DNA from: Blautia massiliensis (ex Durand et al. 2017)
GTDB lineage: Bacteria; Bacillota; Clostridia; Lachnospirales; Lachnospiraceae
Assembly (NCBI RefSeq): GCF_001487165.1
Contig: NZ_LN913006.1
Coordinates: forward strand, 2,112,096-2,176,095
Reading direction: 5' to 3'
Length of the DNA: 64,000 bases
This document shows, in pieces, positions 8,872 through 15,736 of this stretch. How positions within the stretch are numbered: position 1 is the first letter of the stretch; the number at the start of each line of letters is the position of its first letter. The position numbers were made by a program, and so were the translations under genes. A model generated the notes under the pieces. It was given only the letters and a program-made list of their open reading frames with translations, did no database searches and was not told the DNA's origin.

Positions 8872-8890
8872 CTTTTCAATTTGAAAGGAG
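8872..8890 (+). promoter_or_regulatory. Hairpin covering the hsp20 ribosome binding site (possible RNA thermometer)
   Basis: C8872-T8876 pair with A8884-G8888, continued by C8877-G8883 and A8878-T8882, so the AAAGGAG Shine-Dalgarno (8884-8890) is largely buried, with a U-rich strand opposite the purines. This layout resembles fourU-type thermometers ahead of small heat-shock genes. A second hairpin (ACCACT with AGTGGT, about 8811-8826) lies upstream in the about 155-base leader. The function is inferred only from base pairing. Confidence 0.45.
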
Positions 8891-8899
8891 AAATGACTT

Positions 8900-9352
8900 A
8901 TGATGTTCCCGAGTGTATTTGGAGAAAACTTATTTGATGACTGGATGGATGATTTTGGATTCAGAGATAATTTCTTTAGCGGAAAGAACCCTCTTTATGG
9001 CAAACATGCAAAAAATATCATGAAAACTGATGTACGTGAAACAGATAAAGGCTATGAGCTGGATGTAGATCTTCCAGGATTTAAGAAAGATGAAGTACAG
9101 GTACAGCTGAAGGATGGTTATCTTACCATCTCCGCTACCAAGGGTCTTGACAAAGACGAGGAAGACAAGAAAGGCAATTATATCCGCCGTGAACGTTATG
9201 CCGGCAGCACAAGCAGAAGCTTCTATGTTGGTAATGGTGTAAAAAACGAAGATGTCCATGCAAAATTTGAGAACGGTGTTCTGAGACTTTCTATTCCGAA
9301 AAAAGCAGTTGAAGAGATTGAAGCTGATAAATATGTATCTATTGAAGGCTGA
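8900..9352 (+). CDS. Small heat-shock protein, Hsp20/alpha-crystallin family
   Basis: A 150-residue protein starting at ATG 8900 after AAAGGAG. The N-terminal arm (MMFPSVFGENLFDDWMDDF) is typical of clostridial Hsp18-type proteins. The alpha-crystallin domain covers residues about 42-140 (TDVRETDKGYELDVDLPGF, then the NGVLRLSIPKK edge strand). It acts as an ATP-independent holdase for unfolding proteins. It is monocistronic with its own terminator. Its promoter core is identical to that of the J-domain gene and its leader can fold over the ribosome site, so transcription and translation may both respond to heat. Confidence 0.93.
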   Translation: MMFPSVFGENLFDDWMDDFGFRDNFFSGKNPLYGKHAKNIMKTDVRETDKGYELDVDLPGFKKDEVQVQLKDGYLTISATKGLDKDEEDKKGNYIRRERYAGSTSRSFYVGNGVKNEDVHAKFENGVLRLSIPKKAVEEIEADKYVSIEG

Positions 9353-9370
9353 CATTGACTCACTCTCACA

Positions 9371-9406
9371 GGGGGAGGATCCATAGGGATTCTCCTCCTC
9401 TTTTTT
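9371..9406 (+). terminator. Terminator of hsp20
   Basis: GGGGGAGGAT (9371-9380) pairs imperfectly with ATTCTCCTCC (9389-9398), followed by T6 (9401-9406). Confidence 0.8.
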
Positions 9407-9589
9407 ACGCAATAATACATATGACACTCTCTTTCCAATTGACTATGTACTCACAAGTACTTTCACTCTATAGTAATGATCCTATTGTCAAAGTTTTCAT
9501 GATATTGGATATTTTTTAACAAATATGCTTGATTTTTTGAATATTTTTTATATATTTTGCATTATATTATTTCATTTTTTTGAAATTAA

Positions 9590-9718
9590 TGGTATAATAT
9601 GCACAGCTAATCGGATATTTGCAATCCGCATTCGGTTAAATAAATCTGTTTCGTAATCCTTCAGGATAATTCTCCTGAACAACCACGTAAAACACGATCA
9701 CGACAGGAGGTTTTTATT
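9590..9718 (+). promoter_or_regulatory. Extended -10 promoter and leader of the phosphoribosyltransferase-like gene
   Basis: TGGTATAAT (9590-9598) is an extended -10. The leader of about 114 bases contains a short hairpin (TCAGGA with TCCTGA, about 9661-9680). It does not match the purine riboswitch consensus. The upstream part, 9407-9589, is very AT-rich with nothing else recognised. Confidence 0.55.
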
Positions 9719-10363
9719 ATGAATCAGGACAACATCATAAAAATTTATGCACGCAATGACAACCGCATACAGCTTAAAATGATTCCGGGACACTTCGTAA
9801 CATCCCAGTCCCATATCACACACTACCTGGATCTCACTACTATGAAATCCAGATGCGCTGAAGCACAGCGTATTGCATCCGCTCTCGCAGCAAATTACGA
9901 AGCATCCATTCCGGTAGACACCATCGTCTGCATGGACGGACTTGAAGTGATCGGTGCTTATCTCGCCGAAGAACTGACCAAAGCCGGCGTCCTTTCCATG
10001 AACGCACACCAGACCATCTACGTCATCACCCCTGAGTTCAACAGCACCGGGCAGATGATCTTCCGCGACAACTATGAACCAATGATCAATGGAAAAAACA
10101 TCCTCATCCTAAATGGTTCCATCACCACCGGATCCACATTGAACCGAGCTATCGAAAGCGTTCTGTACTATGGCGGTAAGATCCGCGGCGTGGCAGCCAT
10201 CTACAGCAGTGTAGACAGTGTAGCCACACTCCCTGTCCACTCTATCTTTCAGGCCAGAGACATCCCGGACTATCACTCCTACCGCTCTGACAACTGCCCA
10301 CTGTGCAAAAACCGCCAGAAGATCGATGCTATTGTCAGCAGTTACGGATATTCTGTATTATAA
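9719..10363 (+). CDS. Phosphoribosyltransferase-like protein with degenerate PRPP loop
   Basis: A 214-residue protein that looks like a type I phosphoribosyltransferase of the orotate PRTase kind: an N-terminal hood, a central fold with TIVCMDGLEVIGAYLAEEL, and the PRPP-loop equivalent ILILNGSITTGSTLNRAIES (about 130-150). In canonical enzymes the loop begins with two acidic residues (VDDVITTG); here they are Asn-Gly, so PRPP binding may be altered. A CPLC motif near the C-terminus (SDNCPLCKNRQK) could hold a metal. The start follows ACAGGAGG. It is a single-gene unit with its own promoter and a strong terminator. Substrate unknown; it could be an active enzyme with an unusual loop or a regulatory paralogue. 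Confidence 0.7.
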   Translation: MNQDNIIKIYARNDNRIQLKMIPGHFVTSQSHITHYLDLTTMKSRCAEAQRIASALAANYEASIPVDTIVCMDGLEVIGAYLAEELTKAGVLSMNAHQTIYVITPEFNSTGQMIFRDNYEPMINGKNILILNGSITTGSTLNRAIESVLYYGGKIRGVAAIYSSVDSVATLPVHSIFQARDIPDYHSYRSDNCPLCKNRQKIDAIVSSYGYSVL

Positions 10364-10380
10364 GATTCAGATCAATCAAC

Positions 10381-10422
10381 GAATCCCCCATGGATAGCAA
10401 AACCAGTGGGGGATTCTCTTTA
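10381..10422 (+). terminator. Terminator of the phosphoribosyltransferase-like gene
   Basis: GAATCCCCCA (10381-10390) pairs perfectly with TGGGGGATTC (10407-10416), then a T-rich run. Confidence 0.85.
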
Positions 10423-10432
10423 TCTTTTCTTA

Positions 10433-11422
10433 TTATAATTGATATTCTCTGTACATGGCTTCACGCATTTCTTTATCTGTAACAACCTTCTGGATCTCAT
10501 TACCACGATCATCAAGTATAAGCCTGTTGATCAGAACACTAAGTCGTTCTTCCCCCTGGGCCATTCCCCGGGCCATTCCCTGGGCCATTCCCTGCGCCAT
10601 TCCCTGCGCCATTCCCTGTTCTCGCCCCAGTGCTTCAGCCTGTTCTTTAGCTTCCGCCATCAGTCTTGCCCTTTTCTCAGATTCCAGTTCCAGAACATGT
10701 CCACCCATAATCTCACCTATTCCTTTCCGGACTTTCTCCTCATTTCTGAAAATATGATCAGATATCAGAGTTATCAGTCCAATCAGATCACTGAACAGTT
10801 CAGACCTTCCAGATTCAGTGATCTCTACCTCCAGTTTACTCCGGATCACTTCATATTCATTCAGTAATTCCTGAAAAAGTTGTGGATCCTCACTCATCTC
10901 ATGCCCTCTTTTTTCATATCGCATGATATAAAAAGGAAGCAGCATAAGAAGACTCTTTTCAAATATCTTATCTTTTGTATAATTCTCTACTTTAATGGCA
11001 GGCACTCTGTACAAATGACATCCCCCATCCGGAAAAACCACATCCACTTCCAGAAAATCCGGCGTATTCCTACTATTTCTCAGATACAACACACAAGAAC
11101 GTGGAAACTCCATCCGATACCTCCGTCCCTGCTTTCTGGCAAACTCAACAGCAGTTGCAAAATCATACTCTATCATCCGTACAGCCATTGTCGTGTCATC
11201 CGTACTCTGACATTCTATATGATAAATCCTGTTTCCGATCAACAGCCGCGAATCCGTAATAATCTCACCATCCACCCGCTGATACTCATTACGCAGCTGC
11301 ACAATCTCCACATCAGCCGGGTATGATGTATGAAAAACATCATTGATCAAAGGCACGACCAGAAACGTCATTTTCTCCATCATAGTACGAAAAACATCAT
11401 CAAAAATCGTATTATCTCTCAA
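10433..11422 (-). CDS. Rpn-family PD-(D/E)XK nuclease/putative transposase
   Basis: A 329-residue member of the Rpn/PDDEXK_2 family found in many copies in gut Firmicutes. The N-terminal nuclease core is visible: a start region (MRDNTIFDDVFRTMMEKMTF), GEIITDSRLLI with the motif Asp, and YHIECQS supplying the E-x-Q of the PD-(D/E)XK fold (about residues 50-75). The C-terminus has a charged helix and a repeat of GMAQ five times (about 265-290), encoded by a 12-bp tandem repeat. Rpn proteins of E. coli are DNA nucleases that promote RecA-independent recombination; whether this one is active is unknown. It is a lone gene with a long upstream gap. Confidence 0.85.
   Translation of the reverse strand: MRDNTIFDDVFRTMMEKMTFLVVPLINDVFHTSYPADVEIVQLRNEYQRVDGEIITDSRLLIGNRIYHIECQSTDDTTMAVRMIEYDFATAVEFARKQGRRYRMEFPRSCVLYLRNSRNTPDFLEVDVVFPDGGCHLYRVPAIKVENYTKDKIFEKSLLMLLPFYIMRYEKRGHEMSEDPQLFQELLNEYEVIRSKLEVEITESGRSELFSDLIGLITLISDHIFRNEEKVRKGIGEIMGGHVLELESEKRARLMAEAKEQAEALGREQGMAQGMAQGMAQGMARGMAQGEERLSVLINRLILDDRGNEIQKVVTDKEMREAMYREYQL
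10556..10617 (-). repeat. 12-bp tandem repeat inside the Rpn gene
   Basis: Five copies of a 12-base unit (plus strand CCATTCCCTGGG or close variants) encode Gly-Met-Ala-Gln/Arg. The in-frame unit can expand or contract without breaking the protein. Confidence 0.85.
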
Positions 11423-11640
11423 ACAATACTCCTTCTGGTATATACAATTATACCATCAACCAAACACTTCAGAAACCCTGTATACAGTTTTATAAATATT
11501 TTTTGAAAAAACGCTTCAGACATTGAAGCAAAAAGAAACCAAATAAATGGATAGATCTTATAAGATATACAAATCATACCACACATCCCACCACAACACC
11601 ACAAAAACCCATCTCCAAATTTCGACACCACCTTCCAGCG

Positions 11641-11822
11641 TCCAGCAACGCACCGACATTCACAGCCTCCCTCCAAACCACAAGGAATCTCAAGCTTCCT
11701 AACTACAGGCATCCAGCAACGCGCCGACGCTCACAACCTCCCGGCAAACCACAAGGAAACTCAGCCTTTCCTCCCAGCCATCCAGCGCAGCGCTGATGGC
11801 TCATCCAACTCCCGTCAGACCA
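11641..11822. repeat. Direct repeats of about 70 bp upstream of DUF4317
   Basis: Two clear units start at 11641 and 11712 (both TCCAGCAACGC.CCGAC...., with AAACCACAAGGAA in the middle), and a third, diverged one starts at 11781. The period is 69-71 bases. Bases 11423-11640 before them are AT-rich with no gene recognised. Confidence 0.7.
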
Positions 11823-11849
11823 CTCTATCCCTCCCACCATGACCGCACA

Positions 11850-12093
11850 GTGTGAGGTTTGCAGCAGAAGTCCGGGTGCTTTGGAGTGAGCCTTGGTCCA
11901 TACTTAGCGTCTGAGGTGGTTCACGGAGAGGTACCCGGCGGCCACAAGCCGCAGGGTAAGGCCCATCTGTCTGAGCCAGGTACGCATCAGCGTACATGGC
12001 GAGTTATGGGCCGGCCGCTCCGTGAGACACCTCAGACGCTTAGTATGACCAGGCGAAACGACGGCACCCGGACTTCTGCTGCAAATCTCACAC
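11850..12093. ncRNA. Large structured inverted repeat, candidate structured RNA or MITE-like element
   Basis: Bases 11850-11879 pair with 12064-12093 over 30 positions with a single G-T wobble. After an internal bubble of about 13 bases on each side, 11894-11928 pair with 12018-12051 almost perfectly. The apex holds smaller hairpins: GCGGC/GCCGC (11938-11952), GTACGC/GCGTAC (11980-11995) and an outer GGCCCAT/ATGGGCC pair. The shape is a long rod with a central bubble and a branched head. No open reading frame fits. I do not recognise it as a known RNA family, and no promoter is evident at either end, so a DNA element is an equal possibility. Confidence 0.5.
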
Positions 12094-12109
12094 GTCCGTC
12101 CGCGTCATC

Positions 12110-12138
12110 TTGCCCCCACCAAACACCTGTGCTATAAT
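12110..12138 (+). promoter_or_regulatory. Promoter of the DUF4317-HAD operon
   Basis: TTGCCC (12110-12115), 17-base spacer, TATAAT (12133-12138) with an extended TGC before it. It begins 17 bases after the structured inverted repeat. Confidence 0.7.
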
Positions 12139-12170
12139 CAAACTAATTAAAAAACCGAGGTAAACCACAC

Positions 12171-13385
12171 ATGAACAAAAAAGAAATCGCAGAAATAAAA
12201 AAACAATTCACCCCTGACCGCTGCTCCATCACCCGCATCTGCGGCTGCTACGTAGACGGTGAAAAAAACAAAAAAACCGAACTCAAAGAAGCCTTCTTAT
12301 CCTTATCAGAGGAAGAAACCTTCAAATACTTCGACATCTTCCGAAAAACCCTCACCGGCACCATCGGAAAAAATCTCATCAACATGGAATTTCCTCTGGA
12401 TCAGGAAACCGAAGGCGGAACCCAAAACTTCCTCATGAAACTCCGCAAAAGCAAACTCACCGACGACACCCTCACCGAAGCCTTCTACGACAGAATCATA
12501 GAAAACTACGACTACGGTGAAAACTACTACATCATCCTCATCCACGCAGTCTACGACATCCCCGGCAAATCCTCCGACGGTGCCGAAATGTTCGACGCTT
12601 CCGATGAGATCTACGACCACATCCTCTGCAGTATCTGCCCGGTCAAGCTCTCCAAAGCAGGCCTGCATTACAATGCAGAGACAAACAATATTGAAGACCG
12701 TATCCGGGACTGGCTGGTAGAAATGCCTGACTGGGGCTTCCTTTTCCCACAGTTCAACGACCGCAGTACCGATATCCACGGACTTCTCTACTACACCAAA
12801 AACGCCGAAAATCTCCGCTCCACCATGATGGAAGAAGTCTTCGGCTGCACCACACCACTATCTGCCGGAACCCAGCGTGACTCCTTCAATGCTCTGGTGG
12901 AAGAAACCCTTGGTGATGACTGTGCCTACGACACAGTCCTTGAGATCCATGAAAAGCTCAACGATCTCATCGAATCCCAGAAGGACGAACCGGAACCTGT
13001 TGTCCTCACCAAATCCGAAGTCAAACGTCTCTTCGAAGAATGCGGCGTAGAAGACGAAAAGCTCCAGAACTTCGATGAACAGTATGAGCTTGCCGCAGGA
13101 GAAAAATCAGCTCTGGTAGCATCCAACATCACCAACACCCGGAAATTCGAGATCAAAACCCCTGACGTGGTGATCCACGTAGCACCGGACCGGGCAGAAC
13201 TGGTAGAAACCCGCATCATCGATGGTCGAAAATGCCTTGTGATCCCCATGGAAAGTGAAATAGAACTCAACGGCATCCGTGTCAGCACACTGAACTCTGT
13301 TGAAGATACATCCGCAGAACCGCTTCCTGTTAATGATATTACTGACATTGATAACAGTAACACCGAAGAAGAAATCCCATTTTAA
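12171..13385 (+). CDS. DUF4317 family protein
   Basis: A 404-residue soluble, acidic protein matching the DUF4317 family, which is found almost only in Clostridia. Recognisable parts are the start (KKEIAEIKKQFTPDRCSITR with GCYVDGEK), the central PVKLSKAGLHYN and VEMPDWGFLFPQFNDRSTD stretches. No catalytic motif or membrane segment is evident and the function is unknown. It has its own promoter and ends 10 bases before a HAD-family phosphatase gene, so the two are likely cotranscribed. Codon use in its first third is strikingly C-rich at third positions (many AAC, ATC, CTC codons) compared with its neighbours. Confidence 0.85.
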   Translation: MNKKEIAEIKKQFTPDRCSITRICGCYVDGEKNKKTELKEAFLSLSEEETFKYFDIFRKTLTGTIGKNLINMEFPLDQETEGGTQNFLMKLRKSKLTDDTLTEAFYDRIIENYDYGENYYIILIHAVYDIPGKSSDGAEMFDASDEIYDHILCSICPVKLSKAGLHYNAETNNIEDRIRDWLVEMPDWGFLFPQFNDRSTDIHGLLYYTKNAENLRSTMMEEVFGCTTPLSAGTQRDSFNALVEETLGDDCAYDTVLEIHEKLNDLIESQKDEPEPVVLTKSEVKRLFEECGVEDEKLQNFDEQYELAAGEKSALVASNITNTRKFEIKTPDVVIHVAPDRAELVETRIIDGRKCLVIPMESEIELNGIRVSTLNSVEDTSAEPLPVNDITDIDNSNTEEEIPF

Positions 13386-13395
13386 AGGAGACCTT

Positions 13396-14193
13396 ATGAA
13401 CGATAAAAAAATCCTGTTCTTCGACATAGACGGCACACTGCTTACGCCTCACCCCTTCAAGGTTCCGGAGAGCACCAGCCGCGCCCTCACAAAAGCCCAT
13501 GAAAACGGTCATCTTCTTTTCATCAACACCGGCCGCACCAAAGTAATGATGCCCTCTGCACTCTCAGAGCTTCATTTCGATGGCTATATATACGGCTGTG
13601 GAACCCATATTTACATGGACAACAAATTGCTTTTTTTCCGCACAGTCCCAAATCTTCTGTGCAAGGAAACCGTAGACCTTCTCCGCAAATGCAAGATCGA
13701 GGCAATTTTTGAATCCAACACTGAGATCCTGTATGATGGCGCATCTCCGGCCCAGTCCGAATTCGGAGTCAAAATGCGAAAAGAGATTCCAATGGTCGAC
13801 ATCACGAAATTCAATCGGGAGGATGCCTGCACTTACTCCTATGACAAATTCCTGGTACATATGCTGCCGGATTCCGATGTCGAAAAATTCCGCAGCTTCT
13901 GTAATGATCATTACACCTATTTTGATCACGGAGACGGAATCTGGGAAGTCACACAAAAGGGTACCAGCAAAGCCACAGGCATGGAATTTCTCCTGGACCG
14001 CCTTTCCATCCCCAAGGAAAACTGCTATGCATTCGGAGACAGTCCCAACGACCTTCCCATGCTGAAAGCTGCCGGAGTCGGTGTTGCTATGGGAAATGCT
14101 TACGGAGGCATCGAAAAACACTGCACATACCAGACAAGCGCAGTAGACAGGGACGGGATTCTTCACGCACTGGAGCATCTCGATCTGATCTGA
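13396..14193 (+). CDS. Cof-type HAD-superfamily hydrolase
   Basis: The start at 13396 follows AAAGGAG; an open frame further upstream is inside DUF4317. The 265-residue protein has HAD motif I FFDIDGTLL (residues 8-16), motif II INTGRT, a C2-type cap in the middle, and motif IV FGDSPNDLPMLKAAG near residue 215. Cof-type enzymes dephosphorylate sugar phosphates, FMN or similar small metabolites; the substrate is not predictable. It is the second gene of the DUF4317 operon and is followed by a terminator. Confidence 0.9.
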   Translation: MNDKKILFFDIDGTLLTPHPFKVPESTSRALTKAHENGHLLFINTGRTKVMMPSALSELHFDGYIYGCGTHIYMDNKLLFFRTVPNLLCKETVDLLRKCKIEAIFESNTEILYDGASPAQSEFGVKMRKEIPMVDITKFNREDACTYSYDKFLVHMLPDSDVEKFRSFCNDHYTYFDHGDGIWEVTQKGTSKATGMEFLLDRLSIPKENCYAFGDSPNDLPMLKAAGVGVAMGNAYGGIEKHCTYQTSAVDRDGILHALEHLDLI

Positions 14194-14220
14194 TGATCCA
14201 TAAAGCAGGCATGAGCATTA

Positions 14221-14268
14221 CAAAAAACGAGCCGTGTACGATAAACCCGTACACGGCTCGTTGTCTTT
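14221..14268. terminator. Bidirectional terminator
   Basis: GAGCCGTGTACG (14229-14240) pairs with CGTACACGGCTC (14248-14259); A6 precedes and a T-rich run follows. It serves the HAD gene and the convergent lipoprotein gene. Confidence 0.9.
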
Positions 14269-14299
14269 TCTCTTATCATTCCATTGTAAACATGGTATC

Positions 14300-15523
14300 T
14301 TATTTCTCAGCTTCCGGTGTAGCAGCTGCCTCAGATTCTGTACTGTCTGCAGTCTCCCCATCAGCCTTTGCAGAATCTCCCTCTGTCTCCGGTGTCTCGG
14401 TTACCTCAGCCTCTGCAGAATCTGCTGCCGGTGTCTCAGTTACATCCGGGTCCGGTGTCGGAGTTGGAGTCTGGATCGTAAAGCTGTGATTATCTGTGAT
14501 TTTGATCTTCTTGATCAGTTTTTTCTCTTCTTTGATATCTGCTTTCTTCTTCCAGCCATCTGTTGTATCATTATAGAAATCATCCTTCTTAGTGTTTGTC
14601 AGAGACTCTTTCTTACTCTCCGTTGCAGTTTTATCATTCTTGGAATCCAGTCTCACAACATACCATACGGAATCTGTCTTTATGATCTCCTCGTTCAGTG
14701 CACCTTCATCCAGCTTTCTTAAAGCGGTACGAACCTCATCCGGATAAGTAGTTCCGTTGGCAGCACTGTCATCACCTTCCTCATAGGTAGGGCATGTTCC
14801 GGTTGTTGCGGTCATATCCTTGGAGATCTCATCTCCAAGAGTATTGAAATCTGCAGCCGGATCCTCTTTAACCTTGTCATAGAATTTCTGAAGATTCTCT
14901 TTATTCTTCTTGATATCATCATCGGAAAGATCATCTCCGCTGACCTTTGCACTTGCATAGCTGAAGGACATCTGCTGATATTCTTTCTCATCCAGCTTCA
15001 CGTCCGCTTTGGCTTCAATGGCATCCTTCATCTTCACATCGTATGTTTCAAGCTCGAGGAAAATCTTCACCATATCTTCATCAACTGCAAGCTCTGCAAT
15101 TGTCTCATCAGAATTGGCAGCCATGAAGTTCTTGGCAGCTTCCTCAAGAGCCTTCTGCTCATCCTCTGTGATTTCAACATCATACTCGGAAGCATGTTCT
15201 TTCTCCAGACACATCTTTTCAACAGTTTCAACAGATGTTGTTACCGCATTTTCACCGTAAGTCTCATCGGAATCATCATCCATTTTGGTACTCCAGATAG
15301 ACATATCGCTTCCGCCGCCAAGATACATCTTGTACATTGCCTCAGCCTGTGCCTGCTGCATACGTGCTGCCAGACTTACAACGCCAAGCGGGATTTCCTG
15401 CTTATTGACTGTCAATGCGATCTTTGTACCATCGAGTTTTTTATTTCCGCAGCCTGCCATCATTCCTGCCGCTGTAACGCAGACAAGAGCAGTAACTGCC
15501 GCTTTCTTTACTGAATTTCTCAT
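14300..15523 (-). CDS. PrsA-like foldase lipoprotein
   Basis: A 407-residue lipoprotein. The start at 15523 follows GGAGG (the ATG four codons earlier overlaps that site). The signal peptide ends in a lipobox, GMMAGC, with the lipidated Cys near residue 24. The middle resembles the SurA/PrsA N-terminal chaperone domain (TEDEQKALEEAAKNFMAAN and following helices). A WYVVRLDSK stretch near residue 300 resembles the last strand of a parvulin domain, but a full rotamase domain is not obvious. The last 60 residues are a low-complexity Thr/Glu/Pro/Ala tail. It probably helps fold exported proteins at the membrane. It lies upstream of mfd on the same strand, with a 213-base gap. Confidence 0.72.
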   Translation of the reverse strand: MRNSVKKAAVTALVCVTAAGMMAGCGNKKLDGTKIALTVNKQEIPLGVVSLAARMQQAQAEAMYKMYLGGGSDMSIWSTKMDDDSDETYGENAVTTSVETVEKMCLEKEHASEYDVEITEDEQKALEEAAKNFMAANSDETIAELAVDEDMVKIFLELETYDVKMKDAIEAKADVKLDEKEYQQMSFSYASAKVSGDDLSDDDIKKNKENLQKFYDKVKEDPAADFNTLGDEISKDMTATTGTCPTYEEGDDSAANGTTYPDEVRTALRKLDEGALNEEIIKTDSVWYVVRLDSKNDKTATESKKESLTNTKKDDFYNDTTDGWKKKADIKEEKKLIKKIKITDNHSFTIQTPTPTPDPDVTETPAADSAEAEVTETPETEGDSAKADGETADSTESEAAATPEAEK

Positions 15524-15645
15524 TTCATCCTCCATCTATCCGTCCATAAGAATCACGGTCCGGCTCTTATTCCATAATACTTGATTATAAACGTTTTCAC
15601 CTTTAAGAGCAAGGAATTTCACGAACTTACACGACATTTCACAAA

Positions 15646-15711
15646 TTATCCACAAGTCTTTCCGGGAAAATATCCGGTATCCACAAACCGGATGTTTTTT
15701 CCCGTGGATAA
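15646..15711. promoter_or_regulatory. Cluster of three DnaA-box-like sites with a hairpin
   Basis: TTATCCACA (15646-15654) is a perfect DnaA box. GTATCCACA (15677-15685) and, on the minus strand, TTATCCACG (15711-15703) each differ by one base. The middle site is the loop of a long hairpin (CGGGAAAA..ATCCGGT with ACCGGAT..TTTTCCCG, 15663-15704). The cluster lies between mfd and the PrsA-like gene. DnaA binding is inferred. Confidence 0.4.
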
Positions 15712-15736
15712 CCCTAAGCTTAGCTGATTCTTCCCT

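Noticed and set aside
8725..8937. 70-codon open frame overlapping the hsp20 promoter and leader
   Set aside because: Its start lies in the -10 region, the next ATG (8776) is too far from the GGAGG, and the product has no recognisable pattern. It is treated as leader sequence.
9605..9718. Purine or preQ1 riboswitch ahead of the phosphoribosyltransferase-like gene
   Set aside because: The leader has a hairpin but lacks the conserved core blocks of those classes.
10556..10617. CRISPR-like or regulatory repeat array near 10.6 kb
   Set aside because: The 12-bp units are inside a coding frame and encode GMAQ repeats; no spacers.
11815..12137. Frames of 60 and 92 codons across the structured inverted repeat
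   Set aside because: Both are products of the two arms of the palindrome and have no start signal.
14300..15523. Confident assignment as PrsA peptidyl-prolyl isomerase
   Set aside because: The lipobox and SurA/PrsA-like N-terminal region are present, but a full parvulin domain cannot be seen, so only PrsA-like is claimed.
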